Source: Magnolia sinica (taxonomy: Eukaryota; Streptophyta; Magnoliopsida; Magnoliales; Magnoliaceae). From it: a stretch of 64,000 bases of DNA. Below are positions 10,796 through 22,800 of the stretch, piece by piece. The stretch spans positions 75,698,177 to 75,762,176 of the forward strand of contig NC_080582.1 of assembly GCF_029962835.1 (NCBI RefSeq). The letters run 5' to 3'. Every line of letters begins with the position of its first letter. The first letter of the stretch is position 1. The translations under genes and the position numbers were made by a program. The notes below the pieces were generated by a model. The model worked only from the letters and a program-made list of their open reading frames with translations, was not told the origin of the DNA and did not search any database.

Positions 10796-11374
10796 TAAGG
10801 CTTGTTTGGATACCACTAAATAAGTTACTTTTTGTACTTGTAGCAGTAGACAAGTGACTTATTTTAGATAGGTTTGATTTATGATCAGCTACAAGTGACT
10901 TATTTTACTTAAAAGTATGTAATCACTTCAATTAATATTTTTTAGCTTTTCTACTTTTCATAAGTTGTTAAAGAAAAGCATAAGAAGAGATAAAAGAAAG
11001 AAGAAGCTGATAAATATATTGTTTGTCAAACATATTTATATTCTTAATTAGCATAAGCTAAAATAAGCTATTTATAAATAGAGGTGTACATGAGTTGAAC
11101 CGAGTGAAGACTAGCACAGCTCGACTTGGCTTGGCCACTAGCTGACCTCAACTTGAACTCGGCTTAACTCAGTCCTCAAGCCTAATTGGCCAGCTCGACT
11201 TGGTTCGGTTAGTAGCTCGGGCCAGCTCAAGCCGAGTTCGAGCCTATGCAGCATTTTCATAAACACATGGAGTACACTTTCAATTTCTCACTATATGTAA
11301 AACAGTAGCAATGGTTTACGAATATTTTCTCAAAAACCTTTTATGCAACATCAAAATCAAGAAAAAAAGATTAT
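10796..11374. other. AT-rich intergenic segment with a possible hAT-like terminus
   Basis: 10799-11070 is AT-rich with repeated AAGTGACTTATTTTA and AATAAGCTATTTATAA words. 11083-11260 carries GGTGTACATGAG followed by GCTCGACTTGGC / GAGCTCG-type words like hAT subterminal zones. No gene seen. Confidence 0.4.
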
Positions 11375-11808
11375 TTCATCAAACACATTACAGGTATTTT
11401 ATCCACGCTGTTCATAATTTTTGTTAAATCATTTTAAGATATGAGACTAAAAATGAATCAGTACACAGCTCTAGTGGACCACACCAAAAGAAGCTGCATT
11501 GATAATGACACTCACCGATGAAACCTTTCTAAGGGCCACTGTGATGGTCTTTTACTTAGTCAGCACTACACCAAAATCATGTATACAGAGATGAAGTGAA
11601 AAAATAAATATCAGCTTTATCCGAAGCTTCTACGGTTCACAGCAAGTTTTTGCCGTTCAATCCTCACTTTGTGGTCCCCTTAAGCCCTGTAGCCTCATTT
11701 TTTTGGCTCGTACCTTAACATGATCTGATGAAAAGCGTGGAAAAAACACTTACATCACGGTGGGCCCCACAGAACCCTGCCCGGACGGATTAGGACGCAA
11801 TCCGCGTC
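11375..11808. mobile_element. Mutator-like MITE just upstream of the F-box gene
   Basis: The right end read in reverse is GGACGCGGATTGCGTCCTAA followed by CCGTCCGGGCAGGG and GGGGCCCACCGTGATGTAAG. The left arm is shorter and begins near CATTACAGGTATTTTATCC. It ends 150 bp before the F-box start codon, so the proximal promoter is immediately next to it. Confidence 0.55.
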
Positions 11809-11915
11809 CTTTAGTACTGCAGTATTTTCGCGATTAATGGAAAAATGGCCCAATGTTCAGAAAAAAAAACCCCGCGCACACTATGCAAAACCTCGGGTCG
11901 AGTATCTCTCTTCCA

Positions 11916-11922
11916 TATATAA
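11916..11922 (+). promoter_or_regulatory. Probable TATA box of the F-box gene
   Basis: TATATAA, 37-43 bp before the ATG at 11959. A start about 30 bp downstream would leave a 5' UTR of only some 10-15 bases, unless transcription starts elsewhere. Confidence 0.4.
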
Positions 11923-11958
11923 GACGCAGGAATTGAGATTCAATCGAAAACGGATATC

Positions 11959-14900
11959 ATGGAGAAAAGCGATGACGGAGAAGGGAAAATGGGAGCGAAA
12001 GAAATCGAGAATCATCGAGACTGGGCCGATCTCACACACGTGTGCCTGATAAATGTGCTGTCGAGGGTGGGCCACGAGGACAGATGGAAGGGGCCTATGC
12101 TTGTGTGCAGATCCTGGCTCCACGCGTCCAAGGATCCTTCCCTCTTTTCCACCTTCGATCTCGAGCCCAGATTCCAGTCCACTACGTCCGAGGACTCCCC
12201 TCTCTGGTGGCGCCCTGACTTCGAGGCCAAGATCGATGGCATGCTCCGATCTGCCGTTGATTGGAGCGAAGGTAGGATCGAGGAGATCCGCGTCAGGCAC
12301 TGCTCCGATCGATCTCTCGCCTTCGCTGCCGAAAGGTAGGGTTGCTATTCATCTCTCTCCAATTTCGTACCTAATTTCCTTATCTCGTCTCCTGCACTTA
12401 AACTGGACATAGTAATCCAGGCCGTTGGTTGGTGGGACCCACCATGGCTATACTCATCCAGTTCGTGGGCCTTGCCACATTCGACACCGACCATTCTGAC
12501 TTTCATTTCTACCATCAATTTGTTGGCAAGGTCGGACGGTTAAGATCATCCAACCAGGGCATTCCTGGTGAAAGGTCTTGATAATGGACCGTGGTACCAT
12601 CTGTTCAATTTTTGGTGAGTTATTTGATACTCTGGTAGTGTATGACGCTTGATATGCAGGCACTCAGAAATTGTACATGTTGCGTACATTGCTTAAAAGT
12701 AAACTAAAATTTGGAACCCAGTGACTGGGACGTGACTTGCCTGTTCCTGTAACCCTAAGCTCTGTGGGGCCCATCATGATGTCTTTGTTAAATCCACTTC
12801 ATCCATTGGCTGCACACTAGTACATAGTAGTACATGATCTAAAAAATTAAGCAAATTCAAAATTAAAAAAGCGGGCGGATTCAAAACTCTTAAGTGCGCC
12901 ACATCATATAAACAGCAGCAAAGGAAACTGTTGTAACCTTCTTGGGACCACCATGATGTTTTTATGCCATCCAATCCAGTCATAAGGTGGTTCCTCTGAG
13001 ATGAAGGGAAAACACAAAAATCAACATCATCAAAAACTTCTGCGCACCCCTCACTCCAAAGAGGTTCCAATGGTTGGCGTTCAATCCTCACTATTCTTGT
13101 GGTGTGGCACACTTAAAGATTCGGGATATGAGTCTGGCCAAAGATTGGGAATGATGTGGGTGATCAGAAGATCAACATAATTCACAGCGTGATCCAACCT
13201 TGATCATCCAAATTTATTAGATGAAAATGTGTGTGGGTAACAAATCCACACCTTTAGATGGGTATGAGCGAGTGTACGACCAGAGTAGATGGGGTCATCA
13301 CCGTGATAGTTGTATGTTAAAAAAAAACCTTCATGGATTATCAAATCTCATTCTAGGCATAAATGGAAAATCTCGTTAGAATCCGGATACGGCTCAAGAT
13401 TGTTTTGCAAAAAGTGGACTTTGCAGTTGGAGCATCCTTTTTCTGAAGAAGAAATTGAATTAGCTATCTTTGTTTTGGGTCATGATAAAACCCCCGGGAT
13501 CCTATGGATTCCCTCTTGCCTTTTTTTTTTTTCCCCCGTTTTTCTGGAAAGTGGTTAAAAAAGACGTGGTTGAGTTCGTCAAGGGATTCTCGGATCAGTA
13601 AATTCTCTCTCATCAACTCGGCCCATCATTTATTGCCCCCCTAAGGTCGAGGGTACAAAAGGATTAAAAGATTTTCGACCGATTAGCCTTGTTGATAGTT
13701 CGTAGAAAATTTTGGCTAAGATGCTTGCCATGAGGTTTAGAAATGTGTTGAGTAACATTATTTCCCCTAATCAAGGGGCCTTTGTATCGATTCTCGGTTT
13801 AAGGATAAAAAGTCAGGGGTGGTGTGTAGGATTGACGTGAAAAAGGCCCACGACCATATTGTCTGGGATTTTTTGGATTACATGGTGGGTAGAGTGGGAT
13901 GAGGTCCTAAGTGGAGGAGGTGGATAAAGCTTTACATTAGTTCCCCTCCCTTCTCGGTTCTTGTGCATAGATCCCCAAAAGGCTTCTTTAAGCCGTATAG
14001 GGGTCTTCGTCAGAGTGATCCTCTATACCTATATCTTTTTCTTATGTTTGCAGAAGCTTTCATTTGCATCCTTGCCAAAAGTCGAGATTCGGGTTTGATT
14101 TCCGGATTTAGAGTGGCTGCCTTGGGGGATTGAGTGTCACATCTCTAGTTTGCCGACGATGCCATCATATTTTGCGATGTGGTCCCGGATATGGTTGAAG
14201 ATCTTTGGAAGGTGGTTATGTGTTTTGAAGCAGTCTCGGGATTGGCAATCAATGTGGCTAAGAGCGAAATGTTGGGGATCCATTTGCCCAAGGAAGAGCT
14301 GTTTGTCTAATGGGGGCCTTTTGAGTGTAAGGCCAGTTCCTTCCCTTCCACGTGTCCGAGTCTTCATTGCGTACAGGGAAGCCAACAAGCATTTGTAGGA
14401 TAGGGTTATAGACGGTGTTCATATTATCGGCAAAAAATCGATAATATCGCCGATATTATCGGTGTCGCTGGAGTTGCGACACCGAAACTCACTTTTTTCG
14501 TTTCTCTTCCTAACATCGGTGAATATTCAGCGATTTTAACGATTTTTAATGTAAAATACAGTTGTCGACCAAAAATCGCGTCTCTGTCAAGGGATAACTG
14601 TAGCTGACAACTCCTTCTTGATGATAAAAGGGACGATAATATAGGGAGCTGCGTAAATACCAAAAAAAATCGAGAAAAAAAGGGAAAAAAGAAACTTTTG
14701 GAAGTATGTACCTGTAGAATAGGATCGTTGATCGGAATTAATGGGGTGAAAAATATGCGAAATCTTGAGAAATTTGGAGAGATTTTTCGAGTTTTTAGGG
14801 TTCCCTTCCGGAACCTCTTCTATCGGCGGCTTTTGCTCGAGTTTTTTTAGGGTTTCGGGTTTTGAAACCCTTTTACAGAATCGGATTGCGTATGAGTTAC

Positions 14901-17900
14901 TCGGTATTGTTTTATCGTGCTGAGTAAACTCAGTTGGGCCTACTGTGAATGTATGTGGGTTATCCACACCGTCCATACGTTTTTCCAGCTCATTTCAGTG
15001 GTTGAGCCAAAAATTGAAGAATTCCCAAAACTCAAGTGGACCACACCACAAGAAACAGTGGGGATAATGACTTCCACCGTTGAAACCTCATTAGGGCCCA
15101 TAGTGATGTTTATTTATCATCCAACCTGTTCATTAGATCACACAGACATGGATGAAGGGAAAACACAAATAAAAGATTGATCCAAATGTTCTGTGGCCCC
15201 AAGAAATTTTGGACGGTAGAATTTCAATTCACACTGTTTCCAGTGGTGAGGTCCACTTGAGATTTGGATGTACTTAGTTTTTGGTTTAGAGCCCTAAAAT
15301 TTTATGTTAAAAAGGATGGACGGAGTGGATAAAATATTTAAATCATGGTGGGCCCCACAGACTTTACTTAGTACGCTTAGCGTGCTAAGTTACTCGGTAC
15401 GCAATCTGCGTCCCCTTCTATTGCGTCCTACCCCGCTCAGACGGTAATCCGTCCGAGCAAGGCTCTGTGGGGCCCATCATGATGTAAGTATTTTATCCAC
15501 ACCGTTAATTGCTTTTCTTAGATTATTTTAATATCTAATTATGAAAATGAAGTAGGTCCACAACTCCAGTGGACCACACCAAAGGAAGATACAGAGATAA
15601 TGACACCCACCATTGAAACCTTCCTAAGGGCCACTGTGATGCTTTTTTACCATCCAACCTATTCATAAGGTCATGTAGACGTTGATGAAGTGAAAAAACA
15701 AATATCAGCTTGATCCAAAACTTCTCCAGCTCCAAGAAGTTTTTAATGGTGGACGTTCAATCCCCAGTTTGTGGTCCACTTAAGCCTTATACCTGCCTCA
15801 GTTTTTGGCTCATATGTTAAAATGATATGAGAAAAATGATGAACGGCGTGATAAAACACTTACATCACGGTGGGCCCCGCAGATCCCTGCCTAGACGGTA
15901 ATACGTCCGGGCGGGGGTAGGCTGCAATCCGCGTCCCTTTGAGTGAAAGCGGCGGGCGTGCTGACCTCGGTGGCTTAGATGTCACCAAGTTTCGTGGACC
16001 CCACCATGATGTATGTGTTATATCCACACGGTCCATCCATTTGGCGAGATCACTTTAGGTCATGAACCCAAAAATTAGACAGATCCAAATCTTGGGTGGG
16101 CCACACCATAGAAAGCAGTGGAGACAATGATTCCTATCGTTGAAAACTTCCTAGGGCCCACAATGATCTTTATTTGTCATCCAAGCTGTCCATAAGATTG
16201 CATAGTCATCGTTGAAGGTAAAAAACAAAAATTACATTGATCCAAAACTTCTATGGCCCGTAAGAAATTTTCAACGATAGACGTTCAAATTCACACTATT
16301 TATTGCGGTGTGGTCCACTTAATCATTGGATATGCTTCATCTTTGGAATCAAGCCCTATAATTATATGGTAAAGTAGATGGACGGAGTAGATAAAAGTAT
16401 ATAAATCAGTGGGCCCCATAGAGTTGACTCGGTCCACATAAAGTATTACATGAACTCATTTTAATTACAATTGGAGTGATTTTGATTATAGTGGGCCCCA
16501 TAAAGTATTATATAAACTCATTTTGATTACAATTGGAGCGATTTCTCATGGCAACGCATGCTTTTTGAGCCCTATTAAATGAAAACTTATTATTTAATGC
16601 ATTGTTTTATAATTTTTTTTAATTCCTAAATATGCAAATATGTGTATTTAGGCATGCCCTGAAGTTTTACTGAAAAATTCCATCAATTTCTCCATTTTTC
16701 GCCATTTTTCTTCGCATTTCCAGTTATCGGCGATAACGATATTATATCTTTATCTCCGGTCAGCGAAACTTGTAACGATACCGACAACTTGAACACTGGT
16801 TATAGAGAGAATAAAAGGTAAGTTATCCAAATGGAAAAGCAGATACCTTTCTTTAGGGGGTGATTAGCTCTCATCAAAGTGGTTTCTCCAACATGCCGCT
16901 TTACTTCATGTCGCTTTTTAAATGTCGTCAAGCAGTATGTGCAAGATTCGATAAGCTGAGGAGGGATATTCTATGTAAGGGGAATGTAGATGGTTCCAAG
17001 TTTCATCTTATTAGCTGGGAGGAGGCGTGCAAGCTCATCCCCCAGGGAGGTGCTGGTCTTCCGGATCTTCATACTATGAATGTTACTCTATTGGGTAAGT
17101 GGTTTTGGCACTTTGGAGTGGAACAAGATGGGTTTTAGCAAGGGATCATTGCCTCAAAATATGGCCTGTAGGAGGGAAGGTGGGAAACCAAGATGTCCTC
17201 AAGGTATAGAGCATCCCATGTTTGGAGGGTGGTTATGAACATTAGGGAAGGCTTTCCTAAAGGTATCTCCTTTGTTCTAGGAGACAGTTCTATAATCAAA
17301 ATTTGGGAAGATTTATGGTGTGGGGAATCTCCTCTTCATTTGGACTTCCCAAACTTAGCACATGTGGCATTGGGAGTGGGTTTATGTGTGATCAATTGCT
17401 GCTCTCGGGTGGGCTCCCAGGTGTGTTGGGTCCCGAGATGTAGAAGGAACCTTTCAGATGTTGAGACGGACAAACTCTTTGGCCTTTTGGGCTGGTTGCA
17501 GATGTTCACCCTTCTTCCGAGGAAGATTCTTGGGTTTGGAGGGCGCATTCTTCAGGCAAGTTCTTTGTCAAGTCTTTCTATGGTTGCTTTGGCCTCCCTA
17601 AGACCCGTCATGTGATGGTTATGTGTATCACTTTTGGTTTTATGGAGTGGCATCGAAAGTGGCTGTCTTCACGTGGCTAGTGGGCTGGAAAAAAGTGTTA
17701 ACAATAGACAATCTTAAAAAAAGAACCATTGTCATCCAGAATATGTGTTGCTTTTGCTATCATGAATCCATGATGAGGAGTCTAGCGAGCATCTCTTTGT
17801 ATATTGTCCATTTGCTAGGACCATGTGCTGTCTGATTTGGAAGTGCAGTGGGTCATGTCGTGGTCGGTTCAAGATCTTTTGTGGGCTTGGCATAGAGGTT

Positions 17901-19811
17901 ATAGTGGGTAGTGTGGGAGGGATAGGTGGATGATCGTTTTGTCAGCTGTGTGGTGGGCCTTATGGGGCAAAAAGAACAGAAGGCTATTCCAGAATTCCTC
18001 GAGATCTCTCGAGGCGTTTGTCAACTCGATCTTTTTGTCAATTTTGGAATGGATTGTCTATTGTGTTAACCATTAATTGTTGGGTGCCTGTTGGGTGGGA
18101 TCCTTTTTCTTTTTTCCTTGTATTCTTTTCATGCGTCACTTCGGCTAGTAGGCCTTTAATAAATTTCCATTAATAAAAAAAAGTATGCCTAAGTGAGCCG
18201 CAGTGCACTTTGAGAAGATTAGACCAGATAACCGACTCTAATTTCTAGCAACCGTTAGATTCATGGGATCTTGATTTGCTTATAACCTGCCAACACACTA
18301 AGATGTTCAAAAAAGGAAGCAGAATGACAGGTGGCGTCATGGGCATTGAGCAAACTCGAATGAGGAGTCATGAAGATTACTGCTCAAGATTGTTTTACAT
18401 AAAGTGAACTTCAAAGTACGCCTAAGTGAGCCACAATACACTTTGAGAGAAGATTGGATCATATAACCAACCCTGATTCGTAGCAACCGTCGGATTCATG
18501 GGAACTTGATTTGCTTATGACTTTGTCAGCGTGCTAAGATGTTCAAAGAATGAAGCGAAACAACATGTGGCATCATGTGCATTGAGTGGATTGTAACGAG
18601 GAGTCGTGAAGATTGACGACATCGACGGAAATATGCTCAATTTAAATTCATCTCCAAAAGAAGAGCTAAAGAAGATAAGTGTATTTATTGAGTAAGAGGG
18701 TGAGAATTAACATGTTCAAAGCTATTGTCGAAGAAAGACTTAAGAAGCATCAAGCCCATGGATTGGATCTCTAGTGATAGAAAATCGAATTGGAAGCCAA
18801 AATTGCAAGACATTTGTGAAGACTTAAAATTATGGATTTTCAAAATTAAGGGAGAGTGTTTTTTTAGGCAGTTAGAAACTGGAAAAGTGTGATGGAGCTA
18901 ATTTTGGAAATGGAAAGTGAGCTCCCAAGTATGTACTTATTAGTGTTTAGTACATGTCTCCTTGTTATTTGTGTATGCTTTTATTAGTTTTTAGTATAAT
19001 GTGTATGTCACATATGTTTGTTAATGGGTTGCTATAGGTTACTAGAAACCTAAATTTAGTTGAGAAACTAGAGAATATTCATGTAATTGTACTTTGTATT
19101 AGGGATGCTTATCGATTGTAAAAAAGCAAGTACATTAGTGAGAAGAAGAGAAGTATAAACGTGTAGAGAAAGGGTGGTGACATATCGAAGAGAAACTTTT
19201 TGTCTTTAGTTGAAAATATAATATTGTTATGTAAGGTCCACCACTTGGTAAATTGCAGAGCTCTGTATATCCTTTAGGTCTGTACATCTTCAAAGCCTTT
19301 TATCTCTTCTTATATATTTTACATCGATTGCATAATTAGTTTTATGATTTTTCTTTTGTCGTGCATAAATCTTCGAAGCAGTTACTTTCTGATTCCAACA
19401 AATTTATGTTGGAAAATGCAAACCCAACAGGTTTTATGAGAATACCCTAGAAACTAGAAGATTTCCTATTATTGGCACTTTTTTAACTGGTAGAGGTTTT
19501 CTAGAGAAAATTTAGGCGGTGCGTTAAAACTATTTTTAGAGACAAATAGGCAATGAAAGTTTGGTACAATTGAAGAAGCTGGATTCAAATTTGTGTGAAG
19601 TCATCAATGTTCTCGGTCTTGGTGGGGTGGACGGATCCATGGTTTTGAATATAGGTATCGGGGGGCGTATCGGCCTGACCCAAAACGATATGATACGGGC
19701 ATCGTGTATCAGTATCAGTCCGTATCGGATTGTATCGGTCGATTTTTTGAAGCCAATGAATTAAGGAAAATATCAGGCGAAAAAAAACAATAAGATATTC
19801 AAGAATCAATC

Positions 19812-19848
<37 letters not shown>

Positions 19849-22800
19849 TTGACAATTATAGGAGTTAGAAACCATAGCTAGAAGATATGTGTAATTACGT
19901 GTGCTTTACATCTCAGATAGAACCGGCTAACGTAAAAGAAGCTCTTACTGACGAAAACTGGATTGTTGCGATGCAAGAAGAGCTTAATCAATTTGTTAGA
20001 AATGATGTTTGGTATTTAGTTCCAAGACCTAAAGATAAACACATTATCGGAACTAAATGGATTTTCAAAAATAAGTCTGATGAACTTGGTAATATCATTA
20101 GAAACAAGGCTAGGCTGGTTGTACAAGGGTATACTCAAATTGAAGGCATCGATTATGATGAGACCTTTGCCCCAGTAGCTCGTCTTGAATCAATCAGACT
20201 ATTTATATCCATTGCATGCTTTAGAAAGTTCAAAATATACTAAATGGATGTAAAGAGTGCTTTCTTAAATGGTGATTTTCATGAAGAAGTATATGTTGAA
20301 CAACCAACGGGTTTTGAAGACCCTAAGAATGCTGATCATGTCTATCGCCTAAAAAAGGTTCTCTACGGTTTGAAACAAGCTCCCAAGGCATGGTACGAAA
20401 AGTTGACTAAGTTTTTATTGAGTCATAATTTTCTAATGGGAAGTGTTGATAAAACTTTATTTGTTAAGAAACATAATGATCACATTTTATTAGTGCAAAT
20501 TTATGTTGATGATATAATTTATGGATCTACCTATGCTAACATAACTGTTGAGTTTGCAGATCTCATGAAATCTGTGTTCGAAATAAGCATGGTTCGGGAA
20601 TTGAATTATTTCCTAGGGTTGCAAGTTAAGCAATAACTTGATGGTTTTTTTATTTCTCAAACCAAATATGTTCTGAGCTTAGTTAAAAAGTTTAGATTTG
20701 AGAATGGGAAAAATTTTGATACTCCTATAAGTACTACTTTGAAACTCTCAAAGGACTCTACAGGTAAGAGTGTGGATCCTAAACTATATCGAAGTATGAT
20801 TGGAAGCTTGCTTTATTTAACTGCAAGTAGACCTGATATTGCATTTAGCGTAGGAATTTGCGCTAGATATCAATCTGACCCTAAAAAGTCACATTTAACT
20901 GCTGTTAAGCGGATTATACGATATGTCGCAAGCTTTGCAAATCTGGGTCTTTGGTATCCACATGATACTAGTGTTTAGTTAGCTGGTTACACTGACAGTG
21001 ATTGGGCTGGTAACATTGATGATAGGAAATCAACCAGTGGTGGTTGTTTCTATGTTGGGAACTATTTAGTTTCTTGGCAAAGTAAGAAACAAAGTTCCGT
21101 ATCGCTCTTAACTGCTGAAGCTGAATACATTGCAGCAGGGAATGCATGTACTCAGCTTGTATGGATGAAAAGAATGTTAAGCGATTATGGAATTGCATAG
21201 GACTATGGTTTTATATTGTGATAATTCCAGTGCAATTAATATATCTAAAAATCCAATCCAGCATTCACGAACCAAGCACATTGACATTAGATATCACTAC
21301 ATTTGTGAATTAGTGGAAGAAAAGACAATTTCTTTAGAATATATTCCGATCGAGACTCTAACTTGTTGACATTTTCACAAAACCGCTCGACAAAAGCAGG
21401 TTTTCTAAATTGAAATTTGATCTTGGTATGTGCTATTTGAATTGATTATTCATGCATTTCTGTATCATAATGTATATATATTTGTTATTTTATGTTTAAA
21501 ATTTTAAATTATATGAAAATTACACATTTTTGGCTGTGCACGACTAGTCAAGTACATACTCGACCAGTCGTGGCACGACCGGTTGAGCATGTACTCGACC
21601 AGTCGTGTAGCGCGGGTTAGACCTTTATTTGGGGGAAAAATCCATTTTTCTTTATTATGGGCTTCTTCTCCAACGGGTCCTAGGTCGACCGGTCGAACCC
21701 ATCACTTTGTTCTTCAAGGTTAGTGCTTTATTTCTATTTTCCTTGTAGATTCAAGTTCATATCACTTCTTTTTCATCTTTGGAGTGATTTATTCTCTTTT
21801 TGATTTAAGGTTTTTGGGGTTTTCTTCTTTAAAATCTGATCTTGAGAAAACCCACTACTTTTTGATGCAGCCCGAAAGAACCAAATCGGATATTCTCTTT
21901 TTGATGCAGCCCGGAAGAACCAAATCTTTGGGGTTTTCTTCTCTAAAATCTTTGGGGTTTTCTAAAGAATTTACAAAAACTGTAAAATACCTGGATATTC
22001 TCTTTTTGATGCAGCCCGGAAGAACCAAATCGGATTAGAAGTTCAACGTAGAAGTTCAATGTCCACACTCACTTATGAAATGGTTCTAGGTTCTAAATTG
22101 ATTTTAAATTAAATCAAGTTGGGCTAGCTCTATTTGATTTTGATTCCAATAAAAGGGCAAGTCTCAATCCCTTCTTCAAATATGATTGGAATAAAGAATA
22201 CAAAATCAAATATAACAAAGCTAAATTAAGAGAATATTAAATGAACACAATATAGCTTAAAAAGATGACTAACTTATCTCTCAGAGTGGCGTATTGATTT
22301 AGCTTGAATTGAATATGAAACTTTGAAATTTGTGCTTTATTTATAGTTGCAGAAATCGCACTCTCGACTGGTCCTGAGGTCGGCACGACTGGTCGTAGGA
22401 CTAACAAATTTTTGAAATTTTGAGCGCATAGAATAAAGCCGTTCCACAACTGGTTGTAGGCTCTTCTCGACCGGTCGAGTGACCTCCATAACTGGTCGAG
22501 TCCTGTCCACGACTGGTCGTGTAGTATCCGATTTAGTTGCTGGACTTTGAGTCGAGGCTGCAAGACTGGTCGAGCATAGGTCGAGCACTGTTCACACGAC
22601 CGGTCGAGCAGTCTCCAGGACTGGTTGAGGCTTTAACAAAAATTCCTGAAAATCAGTAACAACCTTAAGACTGGTCGAGCCAGTGCTAGGACTAGTCAAA
22701 CAAAGTCCAGGACTAGTCGAGAAACAGTCAATGCACTTATAAAGTGACTCAATTTAAATTATGTATTCAAAATGACCTACCCTATGGTCAATCTAGGGTC

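Larger units (their letters stand above)
14413..16797. mobile_element. Mutator-like non-autonomous element 1 (TATCG-rich ends), inside the LINE
   Basis: 2,385 bp. Flanked by a perfect 9 bp duplication GGTTATAGA (14404-14412 and 16798-16806). Left end CGGTGTTCATATTATCGGC, right end read in reverse AGTGTTCAAGTTGTCGGTATCG. Both termini are rich in TATCG / CGATA words. No transposase seen. Three GGCCCACC-family MITEs account for most of its interior. Confidence 0.8.

Noticed and set aside
14587..14976. 129-codon minus-strand open frame in Mutator-like element 1
   Set aside because: Spans the element terminus and a MITE; composition is AT-rich with no transposase motif.
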